64,000 nt of DNA from Stratiolaelaps scimitus (lineage: Eukaryota; Arthropoda; Arachnida; Mesostigmata; Laelapidae), in NCBI GenBank assembly GCA_019614645.1, contig JABWDB010000013.1:4392501-4456500 (forward strand), written 5' to 3'. The first letter of the stretch is position 1, and each line of letters begins with the position of its first letter. The notes below the pieces were generated by a model. It had not been told where the DNA came from and did not search any database. It saw nothing but the letters and a program-made list of their open reading frames with translations. A program made the position numbers and the translations under genes. Positions 34,283-47,067 of this stretch are shown piece by piece.

Positions 34283-37200
34283 ATACAACAACCTACAGTA
34301 TATTAGCAATATATTTACATAACGTAAAGTTTATGGTTCAAATGACGGTTTTTCAACCCACGACTAATCTCAGGCCCGTATGCCTTAAGTTGCTTTTCTG
34401 AGGATCGTCAGCCGCTTGGCAATTATACTACAGGGGTTATTATATTTCGGTTATACAGGTCTAAATATACATTTATTAGAGAATTGAATGGGAACAGGGT
34501 TACCACAGGGTTCGTCCAGGACGGAATATATGAATGAGCAAGCTTCAATATTTACCATCGAATTCATATTATTATTACTATATGCCGACATTTTATTCGC
34601 CGATTATTGGCCCTAATCCATTACGGGTTTGTTTTTTTTTTGTCTTGTATACATGAGAGTTGATATTCCCTTGTATGTGATTGCCGTTCGCTGCCACACG
34701 TCTTATGGTTATGGTTGCGGTCGTTACCACTATCAACGGCCGGGTTTGTGGTTGTATGCTTGAGAGTCGATACACTTTGTGCACGGATTTTTTTGCCACT
34801 ACAGTAACACATACGATAGGATACTAAAGTATGTTCTTTATATAAAACTCTTTGGCGCTCAGCACGGATCGAACGTAGAGATTTTGTTTGCTCAAAGCGG
34901 CACACTGAAATCAACTCAGCGTATCGGAGCCGCGGCGGGATAGGTTTTTTTGCTAAAAAGCGACGTGCTCAAAAGTTGCCCAGGGATGTGCGCTCTTAGA
35001 AGTCAACAGCGGAGTGCAACCGCAAACGGGCCAACATCGATGTTCTTTAGGGATCACCGGCTGTTTACTGCTGTGCACTCTACGGGGCGACTAGAGACAT
35101 CGAGACGGACTGAAAAGAGAGATAAAGAGAGAGAGAGCTTGAGGAGGGAGCTGGGCCCGTGTGCTGGAGATGTGGTGAACAGGAAAGCACCAAATAAGTG
35201 CGATATGAATGAGTGGTTGGAGGCTGAAGCCAGGAGGCTACGAGTTTCTTCTGCTACAAGGTGGAACTGTTAGCCGGGGTGGTCTCGCGGCCGCATCCGC
35301 GGTCGCGGTCGTGGTCGCTGCTGTGGCGGGCTGCTAGGCAGGCAACGAGCAAACGATGAGCTCAATCACTTTTCGATAATACCCCCTGACTACCGTCCCC
35401 TTCCATTGCTCCAAACGGCCGAACGCCCCTGCGCCCAACCGGCCAAAGCCACACTAGCAGGGTGATGACGGCCGATGGCAACCACAAGATTCGATACGGG
35501 CTGAACTCTCTCCAATCTTGCACAGTCTGTGTGGATCGAGCTGGATAGAGGATTCGGCAGCCAAGCCACTAGACGAAGTCAGTACATGACAAGTCGACGA
35601 ACGAAGCGGACCCACAAAACCCTCGTAGGAAATGTCGCCGACAAAGTATCCGGCTACGGAGGTTCTGCCGCGCGATCGCGCGTACAGAACAACAGCATGT
35701 GTATCGTTCTGGCCTACGTATTTCGACTATTATATGGCACGACGATTGGATTCTATAGTGGCTGTTGCAGGGGTTGATGCCGTGGCCCTATGAGTCTTTA
35801 TCTCGTTTACGCAGTGGCACATGCATAGACATTGTGTGTGCGGCCCGGTTACATTGGACAAACATCACAGCCCGTCGGCAATTGCTCAGCAGTCTGAAAG
35901 ACGCTAGGAACGACAACAACTATTGTACAATATCTTCGATTATGGACGACATCATTAAAATGTGCTCAGCGCGTCTGTTGTTTCGACTGCGGTATAGAGC
36001 GCTGTCGCTGACGATCTGCTCCTCATATCAATCCTACCAAATGTTGTGTCTACACATTTTGCGACGACTGAACTCGCCGACGGGCGACAGCAATATAGGC
36101 AGCGGGCAACAGCGGATTGGAAGAAGCCCCAGCACAACGAGTTACAGATGTTAGCGCAGTTCGAGATTGGGTCGGGCGAAGTGACTGTCATGCCCCGCTT
36201 TGGTACTTATTGCTGTTTGAAGATCAACTCCACCAAACGAACGCAGCGAATGCACACATGTATCACAGAGAGGGAGGGAGAGAGTGATGAAGCGAGGGAT
36301 GTAGTGCTACAACTGATGATCACCTAACGCCGGTCGCAAAGATTGCGGGTCCCAAAGATCTCTCTCTCTCTCTCTCATCCAAGAGTTGACGTCAACGGCT
36401 AATCAGTTTCTGATTGTCCTATTTTTGAGCAGCTTCCGAGAACAGTTTAGCTGTTGGCGACCGTTACCTTTGTGCTCGTCTTCTGGCAAAGAGCGATCAA
36501 CGATGTTGTTGTTAGGCGAACCCGTAGTACCCAAAAGAGTACGGTTCATCTGCAGACCGAATTTGTGGTGCTCTCCGTCGCCTTGGAACCACACGCCACC
36601 ATCCAGATCGTGCAACCAGCTTCATCGAGAAGGGAGCGCCTACTGGAGTCAAGGGAGAGCACTCATTACAGCGCAAATATAGCATTGCCGTGTGTGGCTA
36701 GGTGCCATCATCGTGCTGCTTTTTGCTCGGGGTCTCAACAACACGCACAGTTAATCTAGAGGGACCAACCTCGTTTTAAGGGGAACGCTACTTGTTGCAA
36801 CTAACCGCTAGATCCAAACGCTATTACCACTGGTACTACTACTACGACAACTACCACTATTACCAGATCAATTAAGCTTTACATAGCTCCCCATTTTACA
36901 AACTGGTGGCGGGCCATTGTCGTCTGCTCTTGTTGCTGGCGCGATCAACTAGCAAGCCGCGATCATGGTCTATTGTTGCCGAAGTTAACAACGAGGGTTG
37001 TATCGAGAATAAGAACGGTGAAGTGGGAGAGGAGCGTGGACTAGGACAACTCCAGGCTCAAGTCTACCGAGAGGAGATACCAAGCGAGCTAACAAACATA
37101 GACAAGGAGATCGTGGACTCGGTAAGGGGACGGCAGTCCTTCTTGGGCGCCTCAAACTACAGGTTTGTAGCTGGCGGTCAGGACAAGACCGCCTAGATAG

Positions 37201-39553
37201 AGAGGCGCAGCGAGGCACAACCCTCACAAGTGGACGTAATACAGTTTCTGCAACAGCGACCACCATCTCAACCACCACTACTGTCAGTTCGTACGAATAT
37301 ATCCAGATACCTATAAGAGATTTTGGTTGTGTGTGTAAGAGAGAGAGGGAGGTGAACGAGGCAATCTGCACGTTTCTCGGTCGGTCGGTTTTCTTAACTC
37401 GCTGTTTTCTTCCCGTTTTGTTGCAATTTTGGTGGGCAATTGTCTACAGAGGAGGACGTGTAGGTTGGTCCTGTGTGCTGTGCTGCACGCGCGAAAGCCT
37501 CCACCCCCGCACCCCCCCCTTCTGTGTGCCCCCGAGCGCTCTGAAAGGGACTCTCTCCCGTGTTCGTTCCATGCAAGCGCACTGGTCCGCTTCTTCTCCA
37601 CGAGCAAACGCTCTTCTTTGTCGACGGCAAAGCAAAACGATTTAGGGCGAGAGCAGCACGAAGAAATAGGGTGGTTCGGTAAAAGAGGACCATGGCCACT
37701 GTGGGCAGTCGGGAAGAACGCAGCGGCATAGCCCAACAAGAACAGAACGAAAGTGCACGAGTGTGAAGAGGAAGGGAGAGATAGAGAGAGAGCGAACAAG
37801 AACGATAGACTAATATCGAGAGAGAGAGAGAGAGAGAGGAGTCTAGAGAAGCACCCATCCTCTCATTCGGAGCTCGGGCAGAGCGGAGCGGATTGAGGCG
37901 CAGCGATGGCTGCGGGCTTATTTTTGCGGTGGTAGAGGGGCCCATTAACCTCTTCCGAACTGTCACTTGCAGGTCTGCTCCATTCGGCAGGCAGCGCCCG
38001 TGGCTGCTGCTACTGCTGCTGGTTCGAGTCAGCTAGCGGGGCTTCGTTGCACTCTCACCGGCTAAACGGCGGCCGCGACGCAAGAGGAGTGCCGCGAGCT
38101 CCACACAGACCTTCTCTGAACGAACCCCGTGCCGCGATCCCCATAAATAGTCGTTTGGTCGCTCGGCGCTTTCCTCCAAAGCAGGCGGTAGGCGGCAGTC
38201 GGCACAAGACGTTTAGGCGCTCTCGGTGCTACCTCGGTTTCGTGTACTTTATACTGCCGTTGTCCTGTGCGCTCACAGGGGGCGGGGGTCTGTGCGGGGT
38301 CGAACGGATAGTTGGCTCCTTCGCTATATGGGGTTGGGTAGGCGGTTGGGCTGGCCGCTTCCAAAGGCTATCAACGAAAATGGGCGTCTGGAGAAGAAGT
38401 TCTACCTGTGTTCTTCGTGCAGTGGGTGGACGCGCGGTCAATATGACGGGCTCGGTGCGTTTTAGGTATGAGGTGCTGTATGCACACAGCGCATTAAATA
38501 ACGTAAAAACAAGGAAACACGTCCCGCAAACACACCAGCGAGTAAACAGAATGTTTCCCTTTGAATGAATCTGAAGCAATTCAATGAATGTAGATGTTGA
38601 TTGGGCTTAAATATAATATTTGCGGGTTATGAGCAGAAATCGAGTGTTAGAAATGGAAGCTAAACTGTAATTCGTTTGCTCTAGGTTAGTATGGAAACAC
38701 TTTTCCTTTGTAGAAGCTGGAACCTATCAGGACCAGCACTCCTGCGTCTTAATAATGCTGTGCACAGTACGCTCAATAATAATTCTCTCGAGTAGGAGCT
38801 TTGAGACCTCATAAATAAGAGGATTATTTGGATTTTTCATCACATTTCATTCTCTGCTTTTAACGAGTCAATTGGTAAACAGAAATACGAATATTCTCCC
38901 TCAAAATAGAGGACTTTAGGGGAACCAGTTCCCGTAAGGCAGAGTTTTTGAAAAAATCCAACGGTTTCATAAAATGTTTTCGCATTTTGTATCATCTATA
39001 TTTTTGCATTGATAAGAAAACTGTTCGGTATATGCTCAACCCATCATTAACTATTATGCTGTAAGCATCATAGATATTAATTACGAAATATTCTCTGAAA
39101 AATATGCAGAAACCTTTAAATTCAACTAAAAATTCTTAGCACAGGATCAATGTAAATATAACAATAATAGTACTATAACAATGATCGTAAAGTCTAAAGT
39201 TAAGAAATGCGAATTGATATTTAGAACAAAGAACTCCGTCTCCGGTGTACTTTTAAGTAAAACATACATTGGCTTAATTAAGATCTACCCGACTTGAATT
39301 GAGCTGAAATGAAGATTTGTCGAAAACTGCGATTAGAATGAGCTAATTATAGCGTGTAACTACAATATGAACAGTAAATGCTCTATAATCACGAAGGCGC
39401 CCCCCAAAACCTAAATCAATGTCCTCACCATGGGTCGCAATTTTGACAATTGCTAATTCAATCATCGCTAAAGCTGCGTTGACTCAGTGAGTTCTTCAAT
39501 ATTATTCCTAGTTTCAGCCTTGAGAAGAGCAGGGCGAGTCGAGTGTACCCATG

Positions 39554-39850
39554 TCAATTTAACAGGACTACCGCGATACCTCGTCTACAGTTATACGTTG
39601 CTTGCCAACGTGGTTCTTGAGCCAGGCTAGACAAGGACACACGTAGGGAACCATCAAAACCGATGAAATGGCACCGAAGATCGTTTATTTTATGGCCTGT
39701 ACCATCCGCGATGAAGCAGGGATTCAGATTCACTTTCGGTATGATTTTAGTAGAATTCACTACATGCCACTCGTGCAAAGCGGACATAACAGGTGCATCT
39801 GTGATATAGAATCGTACCCAGATAACTTGAACTGCGGCGCTTGTGGGCAT
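39554..39850 (-). CDS. unassigned 98-codon ORF
   Basis: ATG at 39850 opens a frame to TGA at 39556-39554 with balanced composition (for example NSTKIIPKVNLNPCFIADG) and no low-complexity run. The plus strand over 39668-39859 is open too and also looks protein-like, so neither strand can be chosen. ORFs of this length are expected by chance here; it is listed only because nothing else occupies the segment. Confidence 0.12.
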   Translation of the reverse strand: MPTSAAVQVIWVRFYITDAPVMSALHEWHVVNSTKIIPKVNLNPCFIADGTGHKINDLRCHFIGFDGSLRVSLSSLAQEPRWQATYNCRRGIAVVLLN

Positions 39851-39974
39851 GATGTTTGAATGAAGTCGGCCTAATTTTATGTCTTAACCAAAAATGATTA
39901 TGATACCTTGTGTTGTCCCACAGGTTGGTGGCAGAAGTTCCACTTGAAATCCGTTACGAATCTTTCATTATGGT

Positions 39975-39979
<5 letters not shown>

Positions 39980-40033
<54 letters not shown>
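39980..40033. repeat. long (TA)n microsatellite
   Basis: A 54-bp TA tract with one GT interruption. It ends about 310 bp before the TATA/initiator candidate at 40344. Confidence 0.97.
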
Positions 40034-40343
40034 GTATAGTCAACCCAACATATATATATATATTATATATCTGCGTTATGTGTAAGTTGATGATGGAGTA
40101 TTGTACAAATAATAGATTACAACGATAATACATCATAGTTTTCAGATACACCAATATAACAATTCGCCATTTAACTGTATTCTACCTACCCGGGTACGTC
40201 ACCCCTCGAAACTTCGCTGTGTATCAGCGCAAACAACGCCATCGCGGACTAAATCTTCATGTTCCTCTGATGGGACGAGCCGCAGGGGGAGGGATGGCTT
40301 TAAGCGGGACTTTAACACGTGACAGCGGCATACATCATTCTAT

Positions 40344-40380
40344 TATATTTTTAGTCGAAACTCCATCGCACCTCAGTCGT
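40344..40380 (+). promoter_or_regulatory. core promoter candidate: TATA box plus TCAGTC initiator
   Basis: TATATTTT starts at 40344 and TCAGTC has its A at 40375, so the TATA box is at -31, the textbook spacing for arthropod TATA/Inr promoters. The region downstream is GC-rich, in contrast to the AT-rich DNA before it. No clear DPE was seen at +28. This is a sequence-only prediction. Confidence 0.45.
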
Positions 40381-40405
40381 GGGCCGGCAGAACTGCGTGC
40401 ACACC

Positions 40406-40555
40406 ATGGCGCGGTCTATATTCGCATCGATTATCATCACCGCTAACACCGTCGCCGCCGCCGCCGCCACAACCGGCATCTCTGCTGCGATCTCGTCGTC
40501 ATTACTATCATCTGCTGTATTCAAGCATGCATCAATGCGGCAATCCACTCCATAA
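40406..40555 (+). CDS. short ORF after the promoter candidate; possible secreted peptide or upstream ORF
   Basis: The first ATG after the predicted start site lies 31 bases downstream in a strong context (CACCATGG). It opens 49 codons ending in TAA. The product starts MARSIFASIIITANTVAAAA: basic residue, hydrophobic stretch and small residues, as in a signal peptide. It then becomes Ser/Ala rich and ends HASMRQSTP. A good splice donor (AAG/GTAAGG, 40588/40589) follows the stop by about 33 bases, so the frame could instead be an upstream ORF in a 5' UTR exon spanning 40375-40588. No homologue is recognised. Confidence 0.3.
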   Translation: MARSIFASIIITANTVAAAAATTGISAAISSSLLSSAVFKHASMRQSTP

Positions 40556-43500
40556 CTTCACTTACGACATTCAACCCATCGGTAGAAGGTAAGGGGGGTC
40601 GGGGAGGTAAGCATAGGCTGTGGGGCGTTCGTGTCTTCAGTCGCTTATGCGCTATTGCTCACTGAAGACGTCACATGGGGCTGACACATGTGCGAAGCAC
40701 GAAACGCCGATGCGCGGATCGCACGACCCAGATGTAAATACTACTCACTGTGTGGTAACATCTGCGAGCATTGAGCGAACGCCAGTCATGACCACGACCA
40801 AACGGGCGCTAGCTGTATGTATCACTAACTCGTCGCGCTACTCGACGACCGGGAGCCTCGCCTCGACTCCGCTTATACCCCATACTGATCCCCTCCCCTT
40901 GAAGCTTTCGTCCCGTTTCGTCTCCCTCGTCAATCTACTCGCATCAACTTACTTCAGCTTACCTCAGCTCACTTCACCTTTGCCAGTCGTCGCTGCGACG
41001 ACTCGTGAGGTGGTGGGAGCCGTCCGCAGGAGCGCGGATCTGGTAGTGTGCAATGTTCTACGCAAGGATCGGCCAACGGCCGATGGGTGACTTGCTGAGC
41101 TGTGCTGAGTGGCTGAGCTGCCCTTCAGCCACTAGTTCCTCACCGGGTGAGCATGGCGCCCGCAGGCGCGCGCTGAATACCCTGCCGAATAATCGTGGAA
41201 GTACTTAGGCCCACCGAGCCACCGCACAGGTCTGGTTACCTAGCTCACACAGGGTGGCAGAGGCAGGCAAGCAGCGGGCCTGACGGTCAGACACAGCATA
41301 GTTGAGAGAGAGAGAGCGAGCGAGAGATACATCGACAGACAGTGCGCTAGATAGGTTACGTCGATGGGGACAAAAAGAGAGAGAGAGAGGCCTGCAGCAG
41401 TCATATCGTTGGCAGCTGGCATCGCTGCTAGCCAACAAGCGCGTAAGGGGCACTCGTTTGCTGTCAGTGTGTCTTCGGAGGGCCACCCTACCCTCGTCTT
41501 CTTCGATTGCATCATCTGCATTTCTATGCCCCGATTATCCTCAGGCAATGAAAGACGGCCTGACTGCCTGGCTGACTACATCAATGGTTGTGGCGCCGAC
41601 GGTGGAGGCGGCAGCGGCAGCGGCGGCGGCGGCGGCATTGGCGGTAGTGAAGTGTCGCAACCGAATCACGCGCCGACTCGGCCCGGTCGTGCTGCCCGCG
41701 TTGCTGCTGCTGCTGCTACATCTAGGTGGTTGCCACGGACGAAACCACAGCGACTAACACTTCAAAGCGCTACCCCCCGACCCCGTTCGCTCCCCACACA
41801 CGTCCGGTAGCAATGGTATCGGCGGGCAACAAAGTTCAGAAGGAGACAGAGATATATATATATATATATAGTTCTCTCTCTCTCTCTCTGATCTGAAGAG
41901 ACCAAGGAGGGGAGAGTCGAACGATGCGACGGCTGGAGTATGGCCCGCACGGCCTCCCCAGGGAACCGCTCCTCACATCATATGATCATACGCTTGATCA
42001 CGCGTGGGAGCCGCTGATTGTTCGGCCTCAGTCAATGACTGCGGAATGCACAGCGGTCGTTGTGCTATTGTATAATAGCCGCGCCCCTTCTTCCTCTGTA
42101 CAAAGATAGCATAGTACAGGCAGTGGACAAAAGGCGGGGATTCGCGATTCCTGCTGGCCCGACAGGCTGACACGTCCCAGTGACAGAAAAAGGCGGACAT
42201 GAGGAGGGGGCGCAAGATGAGAGCGAACCAGCGTCCACAGCTGCCCTGCCCTCTGCCCCTGTTATTGCTATGTAAGCAACCTAATTGCGTAACAGAGGGT
42301 GTGTGTGTTTGTGTTTGAGAGATATGGAGATACAGATAAATAGATAGAGAGAGAGAGAGAGAGTCAATCCCTCTGGGAACAATCAACAGAAGCTGCTGGG
42401 TCTTTATAATTACTTCTGTACCCGTTCTACTATTGACCAATGACGTATCGGGTAGTTACTGTCAGTCGGAGCGTATACACGAAGTGTGTACCTAAACGTG
42501 TATTTACATATAACATAGATATGTATGTATTTTTATTCAGCTTCTTCACACTGCCGGGCAACAAGTGTAGGTCGCATGACCTGCTTGCGTATATTATAGC
42601 TTGCACCCCCGTGACCCGTCTCGTTCCGTTGCCCTCTACCCCATAAGATTAAATTATGCCAATGTGTCCACGGAGATATTCGGAGACTGTTTTCACTTGT
42701 CTCCTCTGTCGTCGGCTAAATATACAGCGAAAATGTACGGTTGATATCGAATTGATTGCGGCTGCGACGGTCGTCGGCTGTGTCAGCAGGAGGCAGCGTA
42801 TGCCTTTAATGCGTCGGTTACTCATGTGACTCTCTCGCTGATCAGCCCTCTTCGCATCGCAGAGTCATTCCTGAATGATTTACCTCTCGTGCCGAGGTGA
42901 CGAAAGTGTTGACTCCTATTCCCTGACGCCGAGCGACGGCGGTTCCCGTCGAGAGAACCCCCATCGAAGTGGACCGGGAATATGTAACCTTTGCTTTAAC
43001 CTGCCAGTTGCCTGTCAGCTCGACAGCGGATAGGGCTGTGGCTGGGTGCGATTTAAGACTATTAGCAGGTTTCGCTAACGTGAGATTCAAGCGCGTTCGT
43101 TGAGTCGATCTTTCTTTCACTCTGCCCTCGCTGTTGCTCGTTTGAACAACTACCCGGCGCAACATCAGCAGCAGCAGCAGCGATCCTGGCAACCTGAGAC
43201 AGCTCGAGCAGTTAGCAACGTGGAGAAATTCAAGGTGGTTAGCGATTAAGCAGGAGCAATAGTAGTTTGGAATATGGAGGTGCGGGTGAAGGAGCACGGT
43301 GAGTGTGGTGCCAGGGTGGCGTAGGGCGGCGGACGCCGCCCACGGGACCGGCTACGCGGGCTAATGTGCCTGCAGCTCCTCGAAGTCTTAGAAAGCAAGG
43401 AGACCAGGATAGCTGAGAGCAGGCGCCGCCATGACGGTGCTTTACTCGAAGCGAAATGAGTGAGGTCCCCAGCCAGCCAGCGAACCCGAGCCGTTCGCCG

Positions 43501-45206
43501 GAGCAGCCGTCAGGCGATGTATGTCGCCCTTATACCTTTCCCTGCCTGGACGGTCTGTTCGTGTGTATATATATATATATAAATATGGATGTATGTCTGT
43601 GAGCTTGCTTGCTTGCGTGCCTGTGTGCGTGAGCGTGTGTGAGTGCCTGTGTAAGGGTGTGTATATTAAGCACTTCAGTCACAGCTGTGCTAGGTGCCGC
43701 TTAATGGCTCAGTGGCTCGCACACCACGGGCGAAGAACTGAACCGCACTGCATGGTATGTTATGCCATGGTATACTCTCTCAGCCATGGTACGGAGACGA
43801 GAGAGAGAAAGAGAGAGAGAGCAGCCGTGACGCGGAAAGGAGGCTTCGGCCTGAGAGTTGGTTGACTTCAACGGCGGGGGCGGACTGCTTCCGGCGGGGA
43901 GTCCTTAGCGGTTGAAAACGTTCAGAAATGGGGTGAAACCCATGGGTAACAAATTTAGAACAACAGTCAATCCACGAACTAATGTAACCGCTCACCCAAT
44001 CCTGTTGCAAGATAAATGATGTGATTATCGTAGTCGATGCGATTATGCGATGTTAATCGAACGGGGCACAACAGGGTAACGCGGCCTGGTTTCGTACTTG
44101 ATAGGCTTTTATGTCAAAACCGATGCTGGTGAACGGTATACGCCTAGGTTATATATAATATTTTGTACAAGTGAGCTCTTTCGACGGTTTTTTTTTTAGT
44201 AACGCGAGACAGTCTCATTCACACTTCGCCATTAGTTAGTCGTTCTTCAGAAAACCAGCTAAGATCAGCATTATGAAATGTTATATATCACCGTTCAGTC
44301 CGAGTGGGTCACGTAGTGAACGTCACGCCCTCACACAACAGGTAAACGACTAATTGAAACGCTAATTGGATTACCATGTGAGTTGGCGGACTTCTAGAGC
44401 TCGATGTTGTTTATTACTGTGCTTATTTGATGCACGCTCTAATTGCCGAGTACATTACGTACAGCGGTGTGAAGCGACAAGCGAACTGTTGATTTAAGCC
44501 CAACTGTACAGGTAGTACTGCCTGGATGCAGCCTGAGGCTAGGTGACCCCCAGGACTTTAAGACCTCTCTCTCGCTCCTGTATATTAATCATCAAAGTTT
44601 TTGTTCATATTTTCGAGGTGCCGTAAATTTCTGCATATCGTACATATGTTATACATTTGTACGATCCGGTCGAACGAACGCATTTGCCTACGAACGAAGT
44701 TCAATAAAACGCATTCGTCCTTGTCGTCGATTGGTGGTTGTCGCATCGACCTGATCCATCTGCCACGGATATATTTTGTTGTCGTTTGACAAAAGAACGA
44801 AGTCCACTATAGTCTCTAGAATCTAGACCGGCACTTTCCGGGCGGCGTCGTTGACAACATCACAACCCTGGAGAGTCAGCCTGGAAAACATGATGTCTCT
44901 TTGCTGCTGTCCCCATACCAGGGGCATCTCATTGTCGGCGTCAGACGCCAAACCACATCCTGTCCTCCGAGTGGAATAGAGCACGTCAATGTGGACCAGA
45001 CTGAATGTGCTTGCAAATTCGCCAATTTCGCTATGTAGCCTAGTTACATAGGTCGAACTCGTTTAAGGATAATGGGTTAGGACATAGCCTAAAAATATGT
45101 TCAGTGCTTTCGTGGTGGTACTACGTTTGGTGGTGTCAGCTGTTGATTTGCATTAGCAAGGTCGCTCGGTTCGCATGTGTGCGGATTAGAATCGATGGCA
45201 TTTAAC

Positions 45207-45240
<34 letters not shown>

Positions 45241-47024
45241 CGTAGGTTCTATACACGAAGATGAATTTCATAGGATGGCTAATTCGTGGAATTACCCAAC
45301 AATAAATGTCACATTAGTCGTTTGTGCCGTAGACGACCGATAATGGGAACTTATATTATTCGACAGCTTGTGATACTTCTGCGATACCTTGCGTGTCTAT
45401 ACAACATTTTAGAATCATGGGTATCAATCACCTCATCATCACACCGACGGCTGAACTACAATCTCAACTCAAATCGTGATCGGGCGAAAATCGAGAGAAA
45501 CTATTGATTTCATAGCAGTTGACATGTAGCGTAAAAGCTAATCGGAACAGTTATTATACCCGATTGGTGGCACATAAATCTTCTCGAACCACGAATCCTG
45601 CTTGGATCCTGTTACAAACGGACGCTGTCGCGACTCTGTTTCCGTACAGGGCGGATGCGCGTTGGGACGCCGAAGGGGAGATGATACCAACGTCAGGATT
45701 CCGTGCGATTTCGGGTAGATTCGGATCATGTCGCTTATGAATCGGCCGGCGATTCAGTTTGATACTGTAGACAGTGGTTATCGATCACCCACTAACAATG
45801 TAATCAGAGACAACACTCCGCTGTTAATCTCTCTCAAGAGCGAAATGCACGGCATCTCAGTACACGTCCTCTTGGGCCGTTCCAGGCGACAACTATCCTC
45901 GTATCTCCACCACTGGCGACTGTCCGCCGCTGGCAACGTGTCGCGATCACGCCAACGGGGTCGGCGTCGGTCGCTCCAGTGAATCGATATTTTGATGAAT
46001 CCTGCTCATCGGCTCGAGCCGAGACGATGGGTTATTGAATCGGAAACCAGCTGGCCTTCTAAAATCTTGTATTTCAGATCGCAAGTCTCAAATGTACATG
46101 TCGGGGTAGAAAAATTGGCGTTGGCGTATACATAATATATATATATATATATATATGAGTGTACGTTCATCCATGTATTGTAGATAATATACTTTCTAAA
46201 TCATCTGTGCTACCGTCGAATAAAGGATTTGACCAGATGACAAAACAAATACTCGGTTCATTGAAGCGGCTGCTTAGACATATCGAAATTGACCATTGTC
46301 GAAAAGCATATTATTTTATCACTTAGAGTTGGCCTTCTGAGTCTATCCAGCAGAAGACAAATGAATTGTGTATTTGCCTGCCTGAGTGTAATTTACATAG
46401 CACTGTATAACTATATATATATATATATATATACACACACAAACACACACAGGTCTCCCCTCCCCAGAACATTATTTTGTCTTAATATCTCAGCGATAAG
46501 CCGACTGGCGAATGCCATGAGTCTAGTCACAACTGAGCAATTTATTTCTGCCAGACATTCATGACGAAAAAGATGTGTATCTGCTTTGAGAGCGAAACAT
46601 CGTGAGAAGCTCACGCGGTGCAGAACATCCTATCAGCAATCAATATATGTATATATAATGGGATACGTGAGACCTCGGGCGACGACTCCGTCAACGGCGC
46701 TGGAGCTAAATACAGAACAGAAAGTATTGGTTCGCATTTGTCATCGACATCAAACGGTCGTTGTGAACAGATTAAGGCAAATCAATAATCGGATAATAGG
46801 GTTTGAGTTGTCTAAACTTGCTAGTTGTTGTTCTGTCGAGGTCGTCTCTCCCTGGCGGCGAGGTAACGGCGCCACCATGTCGCTGACGGCAACAATACAA
46901 ACACAAACAACTGGGGGAAAATTCTAACTAATCTGCGGCTAACTGGTGAAAATCGATGTAGCCTATGCAGCCAAGCAGCCTATCTAGAACAATCGGGCAG
47001 GATGGGATTATTGTCTGAATGCTA

Positions 47025-47067
<43 letters not shown>
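47025..47067. repeat. (CT)n(AT)n compound microsatellite
   Basis: About eleven CT units pass directly into about ten AT units. Similar pyrimidine-to-TA junctions occur at 41852-41889 (in reverse order). Confidence 0.95.

Larger units (their letters stand above)
34011..40343. other. Dbx upstream region
   Basis: Should contain the Dbx promoter and any 5' exon. 34.9-38.5 kb is GC-rich. A TATAAAG on the minus strand near 38250 sits in GC-rich DNA without a clear initiator. A minus frame at 38062-38364 (Pro/Tyr-rich start) cannot be tied to Dbx. 38.6-39.5 kb is AT-rich and empty. Confidence 0.4.

Noticed and set aside
43690..43750. TGGCTCAGTGG, a perfect tRNA box A
   Set aside because: No box B at the right distance and no cloverleaf.
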